Positions 10,498 to 21,177 of a stretch of 64,000 bases of DNA are shown here, piece after piece. Position 1 is the stretch's first letter. Every line of letters begins with the position of its first letter. The notes under the pieces are model-generated. The model worked only from the letters and a program-made list of their open reading frames with translations, was not told the DNA's origin and made no database searches. The DNA is from Zoroaster sp. YZ-2022 (lineage: Eukaryota > Echinodermata > Asteroidea > Forcipulatida > Zoroasteridae), in NCBI GenBank assembly GCA_029582265.1, contig CM055823.1, forward strand, positions 22,827,290 to 22,891,289, written 5' to 3'. Made by a program: the position numbers and the translations under genes.

Positions 10498-10742
10498 TTA
10501 ACCAGTTCACGTCGGAGGCTGTGTATACACGCAGTTGTTTTTTCCCACCGCGGATCGGAGCGCATCTAAACACGCCATAGGCATTCTTGGTTGACACGGC
10601 AACGAGCCACGCGTGTACCGTGACATGCTCGGAAGACACGGCCAGGCGCTGTGGAAGCTTCCATTATTGTTTGTGTGGGAAAAAGAAACCCGCACAGGGA
10701 CCCAGAAAAACTTGTTTATTTCCGACGTGAACTGGTTAACAA
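10498..10742 (-). mobile_element. MITE family 2, copy B, inverted relative to copy A
   Basis: Runs TTAACCAGTTCACGTCGG to CCGACGTGAACTGGTTAA, with a better preserved terminal inverted repeat of at least 18 bp. Internally it is the inverse complement of copy A with small indels. Confidence 0.8.
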
Positions 10743-11136
10743 TGACAGACAGTATTTTGGATGTGAGGGAAGTTTGGCAGTTTTTGACCATTAGCTAGAC
10801 CAGCAGACATTAAACAAATCGCCTTGCCTGTACGCATATGTGTTGTTTTCAGTTTAATAATGCTATTACATAAATCGTTTGACTCTAAACTACACAATTA
10901 TATGAATGGGAATCGCAACGGAAGCATTCATTTGTAAAATAGTCTATGTATGTCTATTTAGTGATATTTAGTGTACTTGAGTTAACTTGAGTTAACTTGT
11001 TTATCCAGCAGCGGAGCCTAGTCTAGATTCTCATGAGGGATTTTACTTCCTTTCAACCTTAGCTTGTGGATTCCTTCTGAGGAATTCTACCTGGCTTCTA
11101 TCTGGCATTAATAATAATCATCCATAAAATATTATT

Positions 11137-11420
11137 AATTATAATAATAATAATAATAATAATAATAATGGAGGCATATTTAAAGAGCTCTTACACAAGG
11201 TATCGCAGCGCTGTATATTATTACCCCTGCTCATCAGGTGCATAAATCATTCCTGAAACCATCTCAGCTCCCTGGGGAATATACAGCTCAATTGCTGCCA
11301 TTTCAGCGCATATGGGCTAAACAAACACATTAACCAACTCTGCCCTCACAGGTACCCGTTTTCTCCTGGGTGGAGAAAAGCAATTATGGTAAAGTGTCTT
11401 GCTCAGGGACACAAGCACCA
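11137..11420 (-). mobile_element. SINE copy, antisense, variant tail
   Basis: (AAT)n, then ATGGAGGCATATTTAAAGAG and GCAGCGCTGTATATTATTAC, then the standard body to GACACAAGCACC. The tail is the same variant as at 6615. The tRNA-like head is absent. It ends 40 bp before the exon at 11461. Confidence 0.8.
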
Positions 11421-11460
11421 TATTAATATTTTTTATATTTTTGTTTGCCGTAATTTTTAG

Positions 11461-11512
11461 AATTTCTTGTCAATGGATGCCTGTAGTCTACCTCCAGCAA
11501 GTGATGATAGAA
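11461..11512 (+). CDS. Module 3, small first exon
   Basis: 52 nt, acceptor TTTTTAG, donor GTAAGT; encodes NFLSMDACSLPPASDDR. It starts in phase 0, after the phase-0 end of 9766, and ends in phase 1, to join 13056 by completing a Ser codon. Similar in layout to 8471-8525. Confidence 0.6.
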
Positions 11513-11589
11513 GTAAGTTATGCAATTGTTCATTTTCAAAGAATATTTTTATATAAACACTTTCGCAGATTAAAGCCAGTATACTTTTA

Positions 11590-12345
11590 TTGGTAAAATG
11601 TCTGTAAATGTATCCATAGAGATATGTATACAAAATGTCTGTAAATGTATCCATAGAGATATGTATACAAAATGTCTGTAAATGTATCCATAGAGATATG
11701 TATACAAAATGTCTGTAAATGTATCCATAGAGATATGTATACAAAAATGTCTGTCAATGTATCCATAGAGATATGTATACAAAATGTCTATAAATGTATC
11801 CATAGAGATATGTATACAAAATGTCTGTAAATGTATCCATAGAGATATGTATACAAAAATGTCTGTCAATGTATCCATAGAGATATGTATACAAATGTAT
11901 ATAAATGTATCCATAGAGATATGTATACAAAATGTCTGTAAATGTATCCATAGAGATATGTATACAAAAATGTCTGTAAATGTATCCATAGAGATATGTA
12001 TACAACAATGTCTGTAAATGTATCCATAGAGATATGTATACAACAATGTCTGTAAATGTATCCATAGAGATATGTATACAACAATGTCTGTAAATGTATC
12101 CATAGAGATATGTATACAAAATGTCTGTAAATGTATCCATAGAGATATGTATACAAAATGTCTGTAAATGTATCCATAGAGATATGTATACAAAATGTCT
12201 GTACATGTATCCATAGAGATATGTATACAAAATGTCTGTAAATGTATCCATAGAGATATGTATACAAAAATGTCTGTAAATGTATCCATAGAGATATGTA
12301 TACAAAAATGTCTGTAAATGTATCCATAGAGATATGTATAAGAAA
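11590..12345 (+). repeat. 37-38 bp minisatellite, about 20 copies
   Basis: Unit AATGTCTGTAAATGTATCC + ATAGAGATATGTATACAA with few variants, in an intron between module-3 exons. Because the unit is not a multiple of three and has no stop on the minus strand, three long minus-strand frames stay open. They encode a repeating HISMDTFTDI-like peptide, which I regard as an artefact. Confidence 0.95.
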
Positions 12346-12778
12346 ACAAACATGTGAAAATTTCTGGTTATTTTGTTGTGTTTTTTTTATGTCCTCAGTC
12401 ATGTTTTTTTTCTTCAAATTTTGGCAAATATTCCATGACACTGCATATGTGATGGATGTAAACAAATTAAAAAAATAATAATAACATTTCATAACCACCC
12501 TTAATTTTGGCCACCCAAAAAAAATTGGGTTAACCAAATTCATTTTTATGTCCACTTACCCAAATCGATTATTGTTACAAACTACATTGAGGAACTTAGG
12601 ATGAAGACTTACAGAGGGCCTCTGTGCAAATATTTCTCCATTTTTAGAGAGGCGTGTCATATATAAAATGAACAACATAATTTTTTTTTATATCAACTGA
12701 AGGTAAAATATTATAAAAAGTAATTTTGTCAGAATCTCGTTTGCCCCAAATTTAGAAAGGCTTCAGGTCCACTGGGTG

Positions 12779-12807
12779 AAAAGTGGTGGTGGTGGTGGTG
12801 GTGGTGT
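12779..12807 (+). repeat. Short (GGT)n run
   Basis: About nine GGT/TGG triplets in intronic sequence. Confidence 0.8.
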
Positions 12808-13055
12808 TGAGCATTTTTGAAAGTGGAAATTTTGAATGGTTTCAAATGGTTTATCAGTAGAAAGGTTAAGGAGTTCAAAGAAAGTGACTTCTGTACAGTA
12901 TTTACCTGGGGTTTAGATAATAAAACCTGATGTTATTTAGTTTCCTTATGACATAACCTCCCTCAAAATAATGAAAGGTCAATTATTAATATTTGCTCAG
13001 AATACCACTTTTATATATACACACTTATTCTTGCATTATTCCTGTTTCACATCAG

Positions 13056-13308
13056 GTTGTCCAGTGCAATTTCCAAACAGTCTCCCCCAGTTTTCCTGCC
13101 GTATCGACGGCCGTTGTACGGGCCTGCACTGCTGCCTCAACTTGGACCTGAAAGTTACCCAGCTCAGCTCTAGAGACTGGTTTGACCTTGACCCCTGCGA
13201 CTGCAAGATGTCAGTTGGGATGGGGTTGTGGTACTACAATGTGTCGCTGTTTTCTTATGAGTGGGGACAGATGGAAAGCTTTTCTTTAGGACAAGCTATT
13301 GATGTCAA
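13056..13308 (+). CDS. Module 3, central Cys-rich exon (intact)
   Basis: 253 nt, acceptor CACATCAG, donor GTAAGT. It reads CPVQFPNSLPQFSC, then IDGRCTGLHCCLNLDLKVTQ, then WFDLDPCDCKMSVGMGLWYY, then SLFSYEWGQ, with no stop. It aligns along its whole length with 8725-8980, including the paired CC, the LDPC motif and the G-x-G-x-W turn. The phases fit 11512 and 15093. Confidence 0.75.
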
Positions 13309-15092
13309 GTAAGTGTGTGGAGTAAAAGTGTGTTTTTAGGAGTGCAAATCTGCGATAATGAATTATAAACACAAGTATAATTAAGCATGAATAAATGCTA
13401 CATATCCAAATAAATGCTCAAAGGTGCATAACAATCGGAAAACATTTGAAGTGATTTAATAAATACGTTTAAAAATGCCACAAAAGATGCACTTAATATC
13501 AGCTTAGGCCAAAAGAAATAGTCTTTGGTTTCTGGTCTGCGTGCGCATCACCTCAGACCTGCACATCAGCATTTTTAAGTTTATTTTGCTATGAAACGAT
13601 GTCTGTTTGCAGCCATAATTGCTGGATGCTGTGGTTTTAATTGACTTACTCAAATAGGGTTATGAACATTTCATCATGTTGAGGCCTCTCTTAGCTACCA
13701 TCACAGTTTGTGTATGGGAAATTTGGTCTGGTACAAATACCTGCAAAATCCCATATTTCACTGGTTGGCAAAAAAAACAAGATTACCCCTCAACCCAAAT
13801 TATGAAATTATGAGAAATCAATTCAAGCATTGACTATCACAAGAAGTTGAGTTCATAAATGACAAGACCAATTGCAAAGTAAACTTTGACATCAAAAGCT
13901 GAGAGTCACATAAATAAATGATTTGCAGAAGTGCTGGGAGTTGCCGGTTAGTTCACTAACCATTTAACAGTTGGTTACCTGGTTAACACAAAGTTGACAC
14001 CTGATGGCAACACAAACTAGATTGTCGGCAAATGGTGCAGTGTGTATACATTTTCAATCAAAAGCATCAATAAACGCCCGCAATGATTGGTTTAATAACC
14101 AGTGCGGCAAAAGTGAAAAAATCAAATGGTCAGAAAATTCTTTCAAATTGTTGGTCGATTTTTTAAATATTGGTTTCAGTTAGCCAGTTTGCAAATGTTC
14201 AAACAGTTTAAATAGTGCAGTTTCAATCAGTTCATCGCAGTTTTCAATGGCGACGCGATTGCTCAAAAATCATATTTTGAGGAAAATGAGTTCAGTCAAT
14301 ATTTGGACTTCATTTCACCAAGTTTTAATCCTCAAAACTATCTAGTTTTCTAATTAACCAGTAATGAAGTTTTGGTAAAATTGAAGTCAACTGTGGTTTT
14401 GAGTTTTCGACGAGTGACCGATCGCAGCCTTGTACATGTATTACTGCATGTATTTATGCGAACGGCATGTTTTTAAGTTTTCACGGCGACACAATTCGAT
14501 CACGCCACACGTAGGTTCCATTTGGTTGACGCGTCCCTATACTAATGCATCGGAACGTCCGGTTTGTGAAAACTTGACAACAGCTGCGGTGCAGTTTTCA
14601 CGTAAGTGACTGTTTGGTTTATAAGTTTATTACTGGCTTATAGTTATTTTCCTCTACAAAACGAATACAGTTACGTATCATTTGAGATTTCAGCTTTCTA
14701 ACAAAGTAAAAATTAATGATCTTCAATATTAAAACCGCGGTTTAAAATCCTGACCAACTTCATTCGCTATATCTCGCTATGCAATTTTACCATGACGATG
14801 ATCTAATATGTCACTTTGTGAAAACTGCAACGAGTTAACCGTTAACCGCCACCAGCACAAATTTATGCTTGCCTGATTTTATGTTTACTTAGCTTTTGCA
14901 TTCACATGAAGTATATGATCCATCCTGTAGCTTGACTGGTTGGAATTGTTTATATAAAAACCAATTTTGAAACTTGTTCATTTTTTGGGAATAGTCAATC
15001 CAGGCTGAGGGAACAATTACCGCTGACATTTATTTTATCAGGACAACATAAATCTGCAAGTTGGTTGTTAATTTGAATGTATTCCGCTTAAG
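13309..15092. other. Intron, nothing recognised
   Basis: AT-rich intronic sequence without open frames, SINE body or inverted-repeat ends that I can identify. Confidence 0.5.
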
Positions 15093-15332
15093 GTTTTCCA
15101 TCGACAAACTGGACGCCACAGACGCAGTACGAGGTAGATCTTGCCTTCACTCTCCGCATCGATGACATCACAACGGACTTCCCCGTCATGGCTGATAAGA
15201 GAATCCCGATACCCATTTGTAATAACTTCTCCTGGCCTTGCCTGGTGACGGCACAGTCAAGGTTTTTCAAGGAGCTTGGGGATAACGCTATTGGCAGCCA
15301 TCGACCTCGCCTTGAAAGAGTTAAATTTACAG
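15093..15332 (+). pseudogene. Module 3, third exon with several frameshifts
   Basis: Flanked by a weak acceptor (CTTAAG) and donor GTAAGA. Conserved segments appear in different frames: FSIDKLDAT, then YEVDLAFTLRIDDITTDFP with IPIPICNNF, then LPGDGTVKVFQGAWG, then LLAAIDLALKELNL. This order matches 9520-9766 exactly, so at least three indels have occurred in 240 nt. The length, a multiple of three, no longer gives the phase-0 exit seen in module 2. Confidence 0.6.
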
Positions 15333-16045
15333 GTAAGATTGAAACAAAAACACATCTGCATTATTTATCAAATTATACATTATTCAGCTTAAAAGACCAC
15401 TACAAGAAGTATTGTGTGTAAAGATTTCAACTTACATAATACTTACTTGGTATCAAGTTTATGATGGTATCAAATATCCCTTGAAATCTTTCTAGCATTT
15501 TAGTCAAATAAGTCAAATTTTAGTTTAAAAAAATTTAAATCTGGTATCACACATTTTTTACAAAAAATACCATAATTACTATAAAACTATTGACTGGTGT
15601 GAGAATTGTAAATAAACTTTGTACATTTCTTAGAAATGTGTGCAGACTCAATTGAGCCAGTTCACCAATTGATCATTAAGAGAAGGTACAACATCGGTCA
15701 TGTTGTAAAAACTGCTTTTAAGTAGTCGGTAGGCTTTATTTCTTTGAATCAAGATAACAAATGGAGCAAATGGTTACCATTGGCAACTTTTTTTATTTTT
15801 TTTTTGAAATGAGAGCATTTCAGGCAGAAGTTCTTTCAGATCATAATTCAGTAATCGGTCAATTTATTACCAATGTTGTACTCTTCCCTTTTTACTATGA
15901 ATGCACATAATGATCTCAGTAACAATTGCTTTATAAAGGGCTTTGATTACACAGGCTTAGTAGTCGATCCTGGTGGATAAAATAAGTTTTATTTCTGTCG
16001 CAGTAGCTGTGGTTAATAATTAGGTCTTGGATATTTATGCTGAAA
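15333..16045. other. Intronic/intergenic, nothing recognised
   Basis: AT-rich, no coding signal; ends in a minisatellite. Confidence 0.5.
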
Positions 16046-16412
16046 AAATGGATTACTGTTAATTAATAACTGGATTACTGTTAATTAATAACTGAATTAC
16101 TGTTAATTAATATCTGGATTACTGTTAATTAATATCTGGATTACTGTTAATTAATATCTGGATTATTGTAAATTAATAACTGGATTACTGTTAATTAATA
16201 TCTGGATCACTGTTAATTGATAACTGCACTATTGTTAATTGATAACTGCAATTATTGTTAATTGATAACTGCAATATTGTTAATTGATAACTGCACTACT
16301 GTTAATTGATAACTGCACTACTGTTAATTGATAACTGCACTACTGTTAATTAATAACCGGGTTACTGTTAATTAATAACTGGATTACTGTTAATTAATAT
16401 CTGGATCACTGT
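16046..16412 (+). repeat. 22-bp minisatellite, about 17 copies
   Basis: Unit GGATTACTGTTAATTAATA plus (A/T)CT, with a diverged block using TGATAACTGCA. Each unit contains the palindrome TTAATTAA or its variant TTAATTGA. It runs right up to the module-4 small exon. Confidence 0.9.
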
Positions 16413-16428
16413 TTTGTACTTTAACTAT

Positions 16429-16483
16429 GACGTCATAAGTGGGAGCTCATGTGAATTACCTGCAGATGTGGCGACAAGTACCC
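16429..16483 (+). CDS. Probable module 4, small first exon
   Basis: Donor GTAAGT follows 16483. The frame that ends in phase 1 reads DVISGSSCELPADVATST, aligning with the small exons at 8471 and 11461 (an S before one Cys, then Leu-Pro). No AG acceptor in the right phase is visible, and the minisatellite lies directly upstream, so the acceptor may have been lost to repeat expansion. No further module-4 exon was found. Confidence 0.4.
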
Positions 16484-16589
16484 GTAAGTCTAGAGGTTCA
16501 AACTAAATATTTTCAAAATGTATATCTCATCAACGTTTGCAGTAGCACAATGTAATTCTCTTGTTTGAGTTATAAAATATGGTTTATCT

Positions 16590-16700
16590 GAGAAGAAATG
16601 TTGGTTTGCAACTTGACGCTTCGATCATCAGTATGCTCTGATTGTCTTCATGATAATGTGATCACATGCGACATACTGATTGCAATGTCAATTTGTAAAA
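16590..16700 (-). mobile_element. Degenerate Penelope terminal repeat
   Basis: CGCTTCGATCATCAGTATGC and TCTGATTGTCTTCATGA follow the same layout as the hammerhead-bearing ends nearby but with core changes. Confidence 0.5.
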
Positions 16701-16749
16701 CCATCGGCCCTTTCTCAGAACCAAAACATTTCTCAACTCAAAAAGAGAG

Positions 16750-17155
16750 ATTTTCCAACCTTCTTTATTAGATTGTTCTTTCCACCATGCAGAGTATAGG
16801 TCGGGATTTGGAAATTGATTATTCTTTGAAAAAATTTAACTACAATACTTCTGCATATGTATTGCAAATAAAACTGGGTCCATTTAGCAAACAGTGTGTC
16901 CAAAAGACACCTGAAGGTGTATTGCTGACTAACACTATACTACCATGAAAATCTTCAGATGATTTAAAAGGTACTGTATAATATTGGAAATTCCAAAGTA
17001 ACAAAATTGTCAAATCTAATTTGTTATAAAGCTCATGGTCGGGTCAGTATTCCGTGAAAAGAGTTTTTTGTCTGATCACAGAGCAAGCCTTGCTCAATGG
17101 TCTGACATGCTGCAATTTTTAAGGGAAAACTATTGCCCAAATTAAGTAAGATTCA
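16750..17155. other. Non-coding, nothing recognised
   Basis: No open frame, repeat unit or inverted repeat of note. Confidence 0.5.
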
Positions 17156-17159
17156 ATTG

Positions 17160-17275
17160 CGGTGACACCAAGTGAATTCACAATTGAGTAGTAATTAGTT
17201 CTGAAAAGAACTGGATGTTAACCTCGATGTTTCGATCAGTATGCTCTGATCGTCCTCAGGAGAAATGCCGGACTC
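17160..17275 (-). mobile_element. Terminal repeat (pLTR-like) of the Penelope element
   Basis: Contains the family words TTGCGGTGACACCA, TAGTTCTGAAAAGAACTGG and a hammerhead core. The same order is present at 24545-24660. It lies at the 3' end of the minus-strand reverse-transcriptase remnant. Confidence 0.65.
17229..17259 (-). ncRNA. Hammerhead ribozyme core (Penelope-associated)
   Basis: On the minus strand: CTGAGGA, stem II CGATCAG/CTGATCG around loop AGCATA, then AAAC, which completes the CUGANGA...GAAA core. Penelope-like elements are known to carry hammerheads in their terminal repeats. Stems I and III were not verified by folding. Confidence 0.7.
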
Positions 17276-18235
17276 TGGGAAATGCTGCTGCCAAGGCTGC
17301 TGGCGATCACACGATGGCTGGATGCTGGAGGATTAGTGCGCAGCATGCAGGCTGGAAACTGGTGGACTGGGATCCTAGGTGGGGAGAGCAGTGTGTGCTC
17401 ACTGGAACTGAAACTTGTTAACAAGCACAGGAGGGAGGGTGGTTGACTTGGGATGTAGGGAGATCCCTCTGTCTGGGGTGGGTTGTGGACTTTGGATATA
17501 GAAGATCCTTCGTCCGTAGTAGTGGTCGCCAAATATCGCTGATGTAGAAACCGATGTCCTGTGGAACAGTATCGTTTAACAATCTCGATGGCCTCTGATG
17601 CATCTGGAGTGCCATGTGTTGATGGAGTGCCATGTTGCCTGCCAGTCGATTTGGTAGTCCTTAGTGTGGGAGTGCTTGATAATGGCCGACTTCTCAAAAT
17701 CGCTGAGGTGTTGTAGGAAGTCCTGAAGTGCGTCTCTCGCCATGTGGCCATACAACAAAGTGTGTCATCCATATAGCGCGAGCCACAGGCTGGGTCAGAG
17801 GTCGGTGTGGAGGAAGAGGTTTCAAACTCTTCCATGAAAATGTCAGCAAAGACCAGGGATAGAGGAGATCCCATGGAGGTCCCAGCTGTCTGCTCGTAGA
17901 ACTTGCTCTGAAATTGAAAACAACTAGAAGAGACACACGTAAACAAATCATGCATTTGGGCAGGGCGGGAGAGCGATGTGCGGTCATCAAGGGAAAGGTC
18001 GCGTTTGAGTCTCTGCTTCACCAGGAGGCATGTCTCTTCAGTTGGGACATTGGTGAAGAGAGACAACATCAAAGCTAACCAAGATGTTACTGGGCTGTAG
18101 AGTGAGACCCACCAAGGATCGGAGGATCTTAGCTAGGTGCCGGGCTGTGTTGTATGTGGGTGATCCTCTGGAGGCAACAATGGGACAAAGAGGAACATCG
18201 GGTTTGTGAATCTTCGGTTGGCCAAATTGCCCAAA
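17236..18235 (-). pseudogene. Penelope-like element reverse transcriptase (decayed)
   Basis: Minus-strand frames give, in order: KPDVPLCPIVASRGSPTYN, ARHLAKILRSLVG, SLFTNVPTEETCLLVKQRL, FYEQTAGTSMGSPLSLVFAD and RYMDDTLCC. These are the palm motifs of a Penelope-type reverse transcriptase, with YMDD as the catalytic pair. A frame change occurs near 18055-18070, and the frame is lost again after YMDD. In another frame, SAIIKHSHTKDYQIDWQ follows; this C-terminal block matches the composites at 53.9 and 58.4 kb. The GIY-YIG catalytic residues themselves are not visible. Not full length. Confidence 0.8.
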
Positions 18236-18414
18236 TTAGTTTGAATATAAGTAGGCAGGTCAAACACACTCACAGCAAAGCTTGCCGTGTGCACGTTCCT
18301 CGTAAATACACTCGGTATGAAAAAATTGCCAACTTTTGACATGTTGTTACGATGTGAAATATCAATAAAATGAAGAAATAAATACCAGTATAGTGATGTG
18401 TGTTGTTTTATCAT
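18236..18414 (-). pseudogene. Upstream remnant of the same Penelope element
   Basis: Minus-strand frames continue for about 60 codons upstream of the reverse transcriptase without recognisable motifs; probably its N-terminal region, broken. Confidence 0.3.
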
Positions 18415-18971
18415 TCCATCGTGTTTTTGGGGTTGATTGGGTCCGAAAATCTTGTACTAAACACCATTTGAAAAACACCTCCGATCGACTGTGAATCGCG
18501 GAAGCGCCGTTTATCGTTGAGGGACTTCAGCACCGGGCGATTTTGGTCCCCCGATAGCGCTCGCAAAATTGTAGATTCGATGCGTTCCTGTCAACGTGAA
18601 GCGATCCAGAATTTAAAATAGACTCGAAAAGCCCAAGCTTTCATGGGTATGGTCCGAGAATTTTCAAAATGGCGCCCGGAATGCGCAAACGACGATTTGA
18701 TAAGGAATTAATGTTTTTCCCCTGAAAATACCAAATATAAAATTTCGGAATAATTATGTTAAAGTAGAGTTGAACTTTATTTTACTTTTTTAGTTTGTAA
18801 AGAAAATCAATGAAGAACGCCTAAATCAGCTTGGAAACCACTGACCCACGCGATGAGTTGGATTTTTGTAACGCCGAGCGCGTAGGGATGACGATGAACT
18901 CGAAACTTCTGCTCTCAGAATATCGACTTCCGTTTTTCTTGAAATGTGGTTCTTAAAGTAAAAAATATCCA
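18415..18971. other. Non-coding, nothing recognised
   Basis: GC content is higher than in the neighbours, with CG-containing words (GCGCCGTTTATCG, AATGGCGCCCGGAATGCGC). It may be a piece of an unknown mobile element; no terminal repeats seen before the gap. Confidence 0.4.
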
Positions 18972-19471
18972 NNNNNNNNNNNNNNNNNNNNNNNNNNNNN
19001 NNNNNNNNNNNNNNNNNNNNNNNNNNNNNNNNNNNNNNNNNNNNNNNNNNNNNNNNNNNNNNNNNNNNNNNNNNNNNNNNNNNNNNNNNNNNNNNNNNNN
19101 NNNNNNNNNNNNNNNNNNNNNNNNNNNNNNNNNNNNNNNNNNNNNNNNNNNNNNNNNNNNNNNNNNNNNNNNNNNNNNNNNNNNNNNNNNNNNNNNNNNN
19201 NNNNNNNNNNNNNNNNNNNNNNNNNNNNNNNNNNNNNNNNNNNNNNNNNNNNNNNNNNNNNNNNNNNNNNNNNNNNNNNNNNNNNNNNNNNNNNNNNNNN
19301 NNNNNNNNNNNNNNNNNNNNNNNNNNNNNNNNNNNNNNNNNNNNNNNNNNNNNNNNNNNNNNNNNNNNNNNNNNNNNNNNNNNNNNNNNNNNNNNNNNNN
19401 NNNNNNNNNNNNNNNNNNNNNNNNNNNNNNNNNNNNNNNNNNNNNNNNNNNNNNNNNNNNNNNNNNNNNNN
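18972..19471. other. Assembly gap, 500 N
   Basis: Exactly 500 undetermined bases, a conventional fixed-size scaffold gap; the true distance is unknown. Frames drawn through it are meaningless. Confidence 0.99.
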
Positions 19472-19520
19472 TTTTAATTTTTGCGACATATATCACCTTT
19501 TCTCAGAGCGGGTCACATAT

Positions 19521-19784
19521 GAACTATCTGATTCACAGGCGAAAGAGACAGAGCAATGCCTGCATCCCAGCGGAGACACAGTTCACAGGATAAGCAAACC
19601 TCGCAAATCTTCATGTCAACAGTTGAACAAGCCGCAATCTGACATGTCTGCACGTACAGCTGGACCACAGCCATGTACACGGTGTCGTAACTGCGGTGGC
19701 TCCTTCCCCCACAAACAACAGTGGCCAGCCAAGGGTATCATTTGCCACTCCTACGGGATTTGCATGGTGGGAAATGATAATTAG
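19521..19784 (+). pseudogene. Ty3/gypsy-type gag C-terminal fragment (copy 1)
   Basis: 88 open codons ending in TAG. It starts ELSDSQAKETEQCL and includes a zinc-knuckle region: PCTRCRNCGGSFPHKQQ, then a second Cys-His set (ICHSYGICMV) degenerate at its end. It continues the gag whose N-terminal part lies at 36360 in the other copy. The first base of the Cys after KQQ is altered here (TGG for TGC), while copy 2 keeps TGC. Confidence 0.7.
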
Positions 19785-19794
19785 GAACGTTTTC

Positions 19795-20100
19795 GGAAGC
19801 ACCATGTAACCAATCTCTAAAGTAGAGGTGTTGGCTCTGAGCAGAGCCGGTTTTGTTCTCAACGTTTCGGCAAGCGTGCTCTGGCCGTCGTCAGGAGACT
19901 GGAGTCACACTCCACTGAACACCAGGCTCACACAGAGAACACACCCCAGCGAGCACCAATCACAAGAGTTCCAGCACACAACAATACACTCCAGCGAGCA
20001 CCAATCACAGCAGTTCAGCCCACAACAGGATCCTCCAGCAGTGTATATAAGACATCACTCCCACATCTCTCCTTGCCCGGCTTGCCTTGGTGTTTTCAGG
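19795..20100 (-). mobile_element. Penelope terminal repeat and C-terminal flank (copy 1)
   Basis: Begins ACCATGTAACCAATC, then GGCTCTGAGCAGAGCCGG, a hammerhead core, and then a C/A-rich stretch with repeated CAGCGAGCACCAATCACA and a TATATAAG box near 20043. The same arrangement (hammerhead next to ACCAATCAC repeats) occurs in the composites at 54 and 58.7 kb, on the other strand. Confidence 0.6.
19864..19894 (-). ncRNA. Hammerhead ribozyme core
   Basis: Minus strand: CTGACGA, stem CGGC/GCCG with loop region CAGAGCACGCTT, then AAAC. The stem II sequence differs from that at 17229 but still pairs, as expected for a selected structure. Confidence 0.6.
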
Positions 20101-20561
20101 AAGCTTTACACAATGTTTACGTTTTTTGCCAGTCACTTTTTTTTTAGCTCCATTCCTTTCTAAGCTTTTGGAGAAACTTTTTATGACTTGCCTGAAAGAA
20201 AAAAAATATATGAGAGAGAGAGACCACGGCATGACTGATTAGGGCTGTGGCGAATAACCGTCTGTGAGGGGAAGAGGCAGTCGGACTAGACTGACCCTAT
20301 TTTTATGGAGCTTTCATTGGTACATGGAGGAAGAGTGAACATAAGCAGAAGAAAGTGTAGTCAAGTGAGTATTGGAAACGATATTTTGGAAGATTTTGTG
20401 CAATGAATGTATGCACATCCAGTGAGATGTTGGCCATTCTAGTGCATGCTAAAAACACATACTATAGACATCGTGAACAAGTGGCTGTTGGGTTCGACAG
20501 TCTATAATAATATTACTAGTTTCTAACGAAAAAACACCAAAATACTAACACGCTACTCACA

Positions 20562-20697
20562 TTATCACTTAGACTTTTCTTGGGCGGGGGTCCATCGTTA
20601 CAGTCAGCGTCACTACTGTAGCTACTCATCATGCCTATCGTTGGGTCTGCCTGGTCGGATGGTACATAACGGAACACAGCGCTCATTTGCATTGAGC
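20562..20697 (-). CDS. Possible first coding exon, minus strand (unrecognised)
   Basis: From an ATG the frame reads MQMSAVFRYVPSDQADPTIG, MMSSYSSDADCND, then PPPKKSLSDN and meets a consensus donor GTGAGT. It is preserved without change in the other copy (38042-38177). No downstream exon is recognised, and the region beyond is Penelope and gag debris. It might be the first exon of a gene divergent from ORF A, about 1.4 kb away. Function unknown. Confidence 0.25.
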
Positions 20698-20886
20698 GAG
20701 TTTTGTCTGGTCCCGAATACGCACAAAACTTACTTTTCAAATGCAGAAGTTCTTACACAATCCGTAATATCTCGAGATCGCGACAAGCAAATTTTATGGA
20801 TCATTCAGTTGTTAGAAGAAAAAAATACTCTCTTTCAATTCATTTGAGTTGTTTAATATTTTATAATAGTGGACTTGTTGCCCTTT

Positions 20887-21177
20887 TCATTTAAACAAAT
20901 TGACTTTCTTTCTCGCACCTATGGCGGGGAGTGGAAAAAATACGAAATTGTCATTACTCTCACAACATAACTTGTCATAGCTCGTGCACTGCGCAACGCA
21001 TTTGCCTGGATCAAACGGCTTCTTGAAGCTTAACAGTTTATATATCCATTCATGTAACATTGTTGGTGATTGGGCAATCGTAACCTGTTGCCCTTGAATG
21101 AAACATAAATCCTGTCCAATGAAATCCTCTGCTTTATAGCATAACTTTATTGTGTACAGGGTCAATGGGTCATGCAA
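20887..21177 (-). CDS. Hypothetical 96-codon ORF, minus strand
   Basis: ATG-initiated and identical in both copies of the duplication (38367-38657). It has several Cys (GKCVAQC, KLCCES) but no domain I recognise. The identity of the copies reflects recent duplication, so it is not evidence of selection. It may be chance. Confidence 0.2.
   Translation of the reverse strand: MHDPLTLYTIKLCYKAEDFIGQDLCFIQGQQVTIAQSPTMLHEWIYKLLSFKKPFDPGKCVAQCTSYDKLCCESNDNFVFFPLPAIGARKKVNLFK

Noticed and set aside
11570..12555. Three overlapping minus-strand ORFs of 199-259 codons with a repeating HISMDTFTDI-type peptide
   Set aside because: A 37-38 bp minisatellite lacking stops on that strand leaves all three frames open. 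It lies in an intron of a plus-strand gene, and the frames rotate from unit to unit, which is not protein-like.
18915..19593. ORFs spanning the N run
   Set aside because: They consist of undetermined residues across an assembly gap.
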